64,000 nt of DNA. Origin: Buchnera aphidicola str. Bp (Baizongia pistaciae) (lineage in GTDB: Bacteria > Pseudomonadota > Gammaproteobacteria > Enterobacterales > Enterobacteriaceae). Position numbers and translations under genes: made by a program. Shown one piece after another: positions 60,275 to 64,000 of this stretch (within the stretch, counting starts at the first letter, position 1; each line of letters starts with the position of its first letter). The notes below the pieces were generated by a model. It was not told the DNA's origin, did no database searches, and saw only the letters and a program-made list of their open reading frames with translations. The DNA lies in assembly GCF_000007725.1 (NCBI RefSeq), contig NC_004545.1:62001-126000 (forward strand). Direction: 5' to 3'.

Positions 60275-61339
60275 ATGAAATATATGAGACATTTTTTAGA
60301 TTTTTATCATCATAAAAATACTTCTGAAATAATGTTATTAGTATTTTGTGCCGCTGTTCCAGGAATATGTACAGAAATTTATTATTTTGGATTTGGTGTT
60401 TTGTTTCAAATATTACTGTCTGTTTTTTTTTCTGTTTCATTTGAATTTTTAGTTAAGAGGTTACGGAAGCAAACAGTTAAAAGTTTGTTTTCTGATAATT
60501 CTGCAGCAGTTACTGGTGTTTTAATAGGAATAAGTTTACCATCATTATCTCCGTGGTGGTTGTCATTTTTTGGTGCGTTTTTTTCTATAGTGATTGCTAA
60601 ACAAATTTATGGTGGATTAGGTAATAACATTTTTAATCCAGCTATGACTGGATATTCAATATTGTTAGTATCATTTCCTATTTTAATGACTAATTGGTCT
60701 TTTCAAAATTCTTCATATTTTAATTTATTTGATTTAAATAATACATTTTCTGTTATTTTTTGTACTGATATAAATCATTATTATTCTCTTATTGATGAAT
60801 TTCAAATGATGTATAAGTTTATTACTCAAGCTACTCCATTGGAACAAATAAGAACGCATGTTTTGGATTTTAATAATAAAATTGATAATATTTTTGAATT
60901 TGTAAATTATAACTATTATTTTAAAAATTGGAAGTGGATATCGATTAATATTAGTTTTTTAATTGGGGGTATAGTACTGCTTGGTTTTAATGTAATTTGT
61001 TGGAGAATTCCGGTTAGTATATTGTTTAGTTTATATGTTTTTTTCGCATTGGATTATTATTTTTTTAAAAAAAGTATGTATTATCCTATTATGCAACTTT
61101 TTTTTGGAAGTACTATGTTTTCTGTGTTTTTTATTGCTACAGATCCTGTAACTACTTCAATTACTAAAATAGGACGAATAGTATTTGGTTGTATTGTAGG
61201 ATTTTTGATTTGGTTAATCCGTAGTTTTGGAAATTATCCTGATGCAATAGCGTTTTCTATATTACTGTCTAATTCTATAGTACCATTAATAGATCATTAT
61301 ACTCAACCTCGTGTATATGGATATGTTAAAAAAAAATAA
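60275..61339 (+). CDS. rsxD: Rsx/Rnf complex membrane subunit D
   Basis: The product is 354 aa (E. coli 352), with about nine membrane segments. The covalently flavinylated Thr is T187 in ITQATPLEQI, the same position as in E. coli. AAVPGICTEIYYFGFGVLFQ, KDNSAxLTG-like SDNSAAVTGVLIG, KQIYGGLGNNIFNPAMTGY, FIATDPVTTSITKIGR and YTQPRVYGY match the family. A 167-nt spacer separates it from rsxC. It overlaps rsxG. Confidence 0.96.
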   Translation: MKYMRHFLDFYHHKNTSEIMLLVFCAAVPGICTEIYYFGFGVLFQILLSVFFSVSFEFLVKRLRKQTVKSLFSDNSAAVTGVLIGISLPSLSPWWLSFFGAFFSIVIAKQIYGGLGNNIFNPAMTGYSILLVSFPILMTNWSFQNSSYFNLFDLNNTFSVIFCTDINHYYSLIDEFQMMYKFITQATPLEQIRTHVLDFNNKIDNIFEFVNYNYYFKNWKWISINISFLIGGIVLLGFNVICWRIPVSILFSLYVFFALDYYFFKKSMYYPIMQLFFGSTMFSVFFIATDPVTTSITKIGRIVFGCIVGFLIWLIRSFGNYPDAIAFSILLSNSIVPLIDHYTQPRVYGYVKKK

Positions 61340-61973
61340 TAAAAGAAAAATTTTTTGCTCTGCACTGGTTTTAGGTAGTTTTGGGTTTTTAGCTGCTAGT
61401 TTTGTTTCTATTATATATGTTATTACTAAAAATAAGATTCAGTATCAAGAACAGAGATATAAAAATATTATATTTAATCACATTGTTCCTTCAAATTTAC
61501 ACGATAATGATATTCAAAGATCATGTTTAATTTTAAACAATAAGTTATTAGGAGATAAAAAAAATCATTATTTGTGGTTAGCGAAAAAGAAACAAGATAT
61601 TACTGCTGTGATATTTGAAACTATTGCTCCCGATGGATATTCAGGAATAATAAAAATGGTTATATCTTTAGATATTAAAAATGGAAAAATTTTGGGAGTT
61701 AGAGTGTTAAGTCATAATGAGACTCCTGGTTTAGGTGATAAAATTGATGTTAACATTTCAAATTGGATTACAAAATTTTCGGGTGTAAAAATATTTTCTT
61801 TAGATGAGCGTGACTTATCTTTAAAAAAATATGGAGGAAACATTGATCAATTTACGGGAGCAACGATCACACCATTAGCTGTTGTTAATTCTATTAAACG
61901 TACAATCGTTTTAGTTAAAATGTTGTTATCATCTAAATTTTCTGAGTTGACATCATGTGATAATTATGAGTAA
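61323..61973 (+). CDS. rsxG: Rsx/Rnf complex subunit G
   Basis: The product is 216 aa (E. coli 206). One N-terminal membrane anchor (about 11-35) is followed by a periplasmic FMN-binding domain. The flavinylation motif is FTGATITP with Thr about 181. TAPDGYSGIIKMV and SHNETPGLGDKID are intact. The ATG at 61323 (MLKKNN) matches the E. coli start MLKTIR; a GTG at 61311 is unlikely. It overlaps rsxD by 17 nt and rsxE by 8 nt. Confidence 0.95.
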   Translation: MLKKNNKRKIFCSALVLGSFGFLAASFVSIIYVITKNKIQYQEQRYKNIIFNHIVPSNLHDNDIQRSCLILNNKLLGDKKNHYLWLAKKKQDITAVIFETIAPDGYSGIIKMVISLDIKNGKILGVRVLSHNETPGLGDKIDVNISNWITKFSGVKIFSLDERDLSLKKYGGNIDQFTGATITPLAVVNSIKRTIVLVKMLLSSKFSELTSCDNYE

Positions 61974-62691
61974 TATTTTAAAAATTTTTGTTGATGGATT
62001 ATGGAAAAAAAATTCATCGTTAGTACAATTGTTAGGATTGTGTCCTGTATTAGCAATTACAGTAAATGCTATTAATGCTATTGGTTTAGGTTTAGCAACT
62101 ACTTTAGTATTAATTTGCTCTAATGCAACAATTTCTTTAATTAAGAACAATATTCAAAAAGATTTTCGTATTCCTATTTATATAATTATTATTAGCTCTG
62201 TAGTTAGTTCTATTGATTTAGTTATTAAAGCTTATGCATTTAATTTATATCAGTCATTAGGAATTTTTATCCCGTTAATTATTACTAATTGCATTGTTTG
62301 TAATCGTGCTGATTTAATTGCTGTTCATAATTCTGTTTTAGTTTCTATTTTAGATGGATTGAGTATAGGTTTAGGTTCTACGTTAACAATGTTTTTATTG
62401 GGATCAATTCGTGAAATTATAGGTCACGGAACGCTGTTTTTTGGGATTGAACATGTATTAGGTGAGTCTTTTAGGTTTCTTTATATTGAAGTACTAGATA
62501 AAAATTCAGTATTTTTATTGTTTGCATTTCCATCTGGAGCTTTTATGATTTTAGGTATTGTATTAGCAGGAAAAAATTTTTTAGATGAAGTTTTGGGTAT
62601 TATAGAACATAAAAATGTTTGTGTATGTTCAAATAAAGTTTTAGTTTATAAAGATGGAAATAAAAAAATTGAATCACAAAAATCGTTATAA
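61966..62691 (+). CDS. rsxE: Rsx/Rnf complex membrane subunit E
   Basis: The product is 241 aa (E. coli 231). It is a six-helix paralogue of RsxA. It starts at ATG 61966 inside the rsxG end (ATGAGTAA overlap). GLWKKNSSLVQLLGLCPVLA, ALGLGLATTLVL-like IGLGLATTLVL, LGIFIPLIITNCIVCNRAD with the Fe-S Cys, and LGSIREIIGHGTLFFG match the family. The last 30 residues are variable and overlap nth. Confidence 0.96.
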   Translation: MSNILKIFVDGLWKKNSSLVQLLGLCPVLAITVNAINAIGLGLATTLVLICSNATISLIKNNIQKDFRIPIYIIIISSVVSSIDLVIKAYAFNLYQSLGIFIPLIITNCIVCNRADLIAVHNSVLVSILDGLSIGLGSTLTMFLLGSIREIIGHGTLFFGIEHVLGESFRFLYIEVLDKNSVFLLFAFPSGAFMILGIVLAGKNFLDEVLGIIEHKNVCVCSNKVLVYKDGNKKIESQKSL

Positions 62692-63301
62692 AATTTTAAA
62701 AATGTTTTCAAATATTTATATTAACTTTAAAACTGGTTTGGTATTTACTTCTAATTTTGAATTATTAATTTCTGTAATGTTATCGGCACAAACTACTGAT
62801 CGTATGGTTAACAAAACAACGCAAAGATTGTTTGGTATTGCAAACACACCTTCTGGTTTTATTTCAATAGGATTACATGCTATTAGAGAAAATATAAGGA
62901 AATTAGGTTTATATAACAAAAAGTCTAGTAATATATTACGGACGTGTGAAATTTTATTAAAAAGATATGGTGGTAAAGTACCAAATAATAGAGAGGATTT
63001 AGAATCTTTGCCAGGAGTAGGTAGAAAAACAGCGAATGTTATTTTAAATGTTATATTTAAAAAAAAAACTATTGCAGTAGATACTCATGTTTTTCGTTTA
63101 TGTAATCGTATTGGTTTTGCAAAAGGAACAACAGTTTTGACAGTAGAAAAAAAACTACTGAATATAGTTCCAGAAAAATTTAAGTTAAATTTCCATGCTT
63201 GGTTTATTATGCATGGTCGTTATATTTGTACATCTCGTGTGCCAAAATGTTCAAAATGTATTATTAGTAGTTTGTGTGAATTTAAAGATAAAAACATATA
63301 A
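62669..63301 (+). CDS. nth: Endonuclease III
   Basis: The product is 210 aa from a TTG start (E. coli 211). It is a DNA glycosylase/AP lyase for oxidised pyrimidines. Catalytic Lys is in LPGVGRKTANVIL and Asp in VDTHVFRLCNR. The 4Fe-4S cluster cysteines are C-x6-C-x2-C-x5-C in CTSRVPKCSKCIISSLC. TTG 62669 gives MNHKNRYKIL, aligned with E. coli MNKAKRLEIL. An ATG at 62654 would add five residues. Either start overlaps rsxE. The rsx-nth linkage is conserved with E. coli. Confidence 0.95.
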   Translation: MNHKNRYKILKMFSNIYINFKTGLVFTSNFELLISVMLSAQTTDRMVNKTTQRLFGIANTPSGFISIGLHAIRENIRKLGLYNKKSSNILRTCEILLKRYGGKVPNNREDLESLPGVGRKTANVILNVIFKKKTIAVDTHVFRLCNRIGFAKGTTVLTVEKKLLNIVPEKFKLNFHAWFIMHGRYICTSRVPKCSKCIISSLCEFKDKNI

Positions 63302-63589
63302 TAAGATATTATATTAATTATTCATTATATTAATATGAAAAGTGTTGTCGTATATGTATGTGTTTAAATTAATTTTTAAAAATCATCTTTTTATTAGTTT
63401 TAATTTAAATAATTAAAATATATTTTTTAATTACAATGTTAAAATATGATCATAATTTTTATGTTCATAATTATAAATAGAAATTTTTTTAAAAATATGC
63501 TAGTTTTATAAATTGTGATTTTAATTGTATATCAATAATGATTGATTAATATAATAATTATTTATAAAATTTTTGTTTTAGGATAATTT

Positions 63590-64000
63590 ATGTTAACTGA
63601 TACGTTAATTCAAGAGTTTCAAGATAGAAATTTAATTTCTCAAATTACAAATGAAATAGATTTAAAAAATATTTTGTTACATAATAAGATTTCTTTATAT
63701 TGTGGCTTTGATATAACTGCTGATAGCTTACATGTTGGCCATATTTTACCATTATTATGTTTAAGAAGATTTCAAAATTTAGGTCATAGACCGGTCATAT
63801 TAATGGGAGGTGGTACAAGCTTAATTGGTGACCCTAGTTTTAAATTGTTAGAAAGACAATTAAATTCGATTGAATTAGTTCATACTTGGAAACAAAAAAT
63901 TACAAAGCAATTGTCATTATTTTTAAAGTTTAATGTAGGTAAAAATAATGCTTTAATTGTAGATAATTATGAATGGTTTAAAAATATCAATGTTCTAACG
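63590..64000 (+). CDS. tyrS: Tyrosyl-tRNA synthetase, 5' part (runs off the window)
   Basis: An ATG at 63590 after AGGATAATTT opens 137 codons to the window end. They encode SLYCGFDITADSLHVGHILP, with HVGH as the class I HIGH signature, and MGGGTSLIGDPSFK, then NYEWFKNINVLT. These match the TyrRS catalytic domain; the Pro of GFDPTADSLH is Ile. The KMSKS loop and S4 domain are outside the window. Confidence 0.95.
   Translation, partial: MLTDTLIQEFQDRNLISQITNEIDLKNILLHNKISLYCGFDITADSLHVGHILPLLCLRRFQNLGHRPVILMGGGTSLIGDPSFKLLERQLNSIELVHTWKQKITKQLSLFLKFNVGKNNALIVDNYEWFKNINVLT

Noticed and set aside
1-64000. CRISPR arrays, insertion sequences, prophage or replication origin
   Set aside because: No regularly spaced repeats, transposase-like frames, phage genes or DnaA-box cluster were seen anywhere in the window.

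Overview
The window is a stretch of a very AT-rich, reduced gammaproteobacterial chromosome. Every recognisable gene is an Enterobacteria-like orthologue, usually close to the E. coli length. The gene set fits the aphid endosymbiont Buchnera aphidicola: no phage or insertion sequence, few regulators, retained essential-amino-acid pathways (histidine, the dap pathway, chorismate), and flagellar export and basal-body genes without filament genes here. The absence of cysK/cysZ/zipA, long non-coding spacers and the strong divergence suggest a lineage such as the Buchnera of Baizongia pistaciae. That strain-level assignment is inference.

Layout. 1-2.4 kb: 5' end of dnaG, rpsU (both minus), tsaD, ribB (minus). 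2.7-7.6 kb: cca, uppP, and the glucose PTS operon ptsH-ptsI-crr (minus). 7.6-9.1 kb: a 1.56 kb spacer where cysK, cysZ and zipA lie in E. coli. 9.1-13.1 kb: ligA, tRNA-Val(UAC) and tRNA-Lys (minus), gltX, tRNA-Ala(GGC). 13.2-23.7 kb: flagellar cluster, fliE (minus) divergent from fliF-G-H-I-J-K-M-N-(O-P fused)-Q-R. 24.1-24.6 kb: rpmB-rpmG (minus). 24.8-27.7 kb: a tamB/ytfN reading frame broken three times at T-runs. 27.9-32.8 kb: ppa, pmbA, rnpB, rsmI, fabB. 33.4-41.5 kb: talA, tktB, dapE, dapA, aroC, smrB. 42.0-49.1 kb: the complete hisGDCBHAFI operon. 49.2-56.2 kb: gnd, dcd, metG, tilS, tRNA-Val(GAC), mdtK. 56.5-64 kb: ribE, rsxABCDGE, nth and the 5' part of tyrS.

How the genes work together. 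PTS sugar uptake feeds glycolysis and the pentose phosphate enzymes (gnd, talA, tktB). Those supply ribose-5-phosphate for the his operon and erythrose-4-phosphate for the shikimate route ending at aroC. dapA and dapE belong to diaminopimelate/lysine and peptidoglycan synthesis, with uppP recycling the lipid carrier. Together this is amino-acid provisioning to the host. The flagellar genes encode the MS ring, C ring, ATPase and export gate; no filament or cap gene is visible here.

Most notable features: (1) a fliO-fliP gene fusion with the FliP signal peptide preserved internally; (2) a tamB frame whose three breaks all fall in homopolymeric T runs, so slippage could partly rescue it; (3) erosion of signature residues in RsmI and of the HD domain of Cca while the rest of each protein is retained; (4) loss of the expected FMN riboswitch before ribB and of the his leader/attenuator; (5) TTG start codons for talA, hisA and probably nth; (6) a GC-rich hairpin cluster between ptsH and ptsI. 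No entirely novel multi-gene system was found; the unusual features are variations on known genes.
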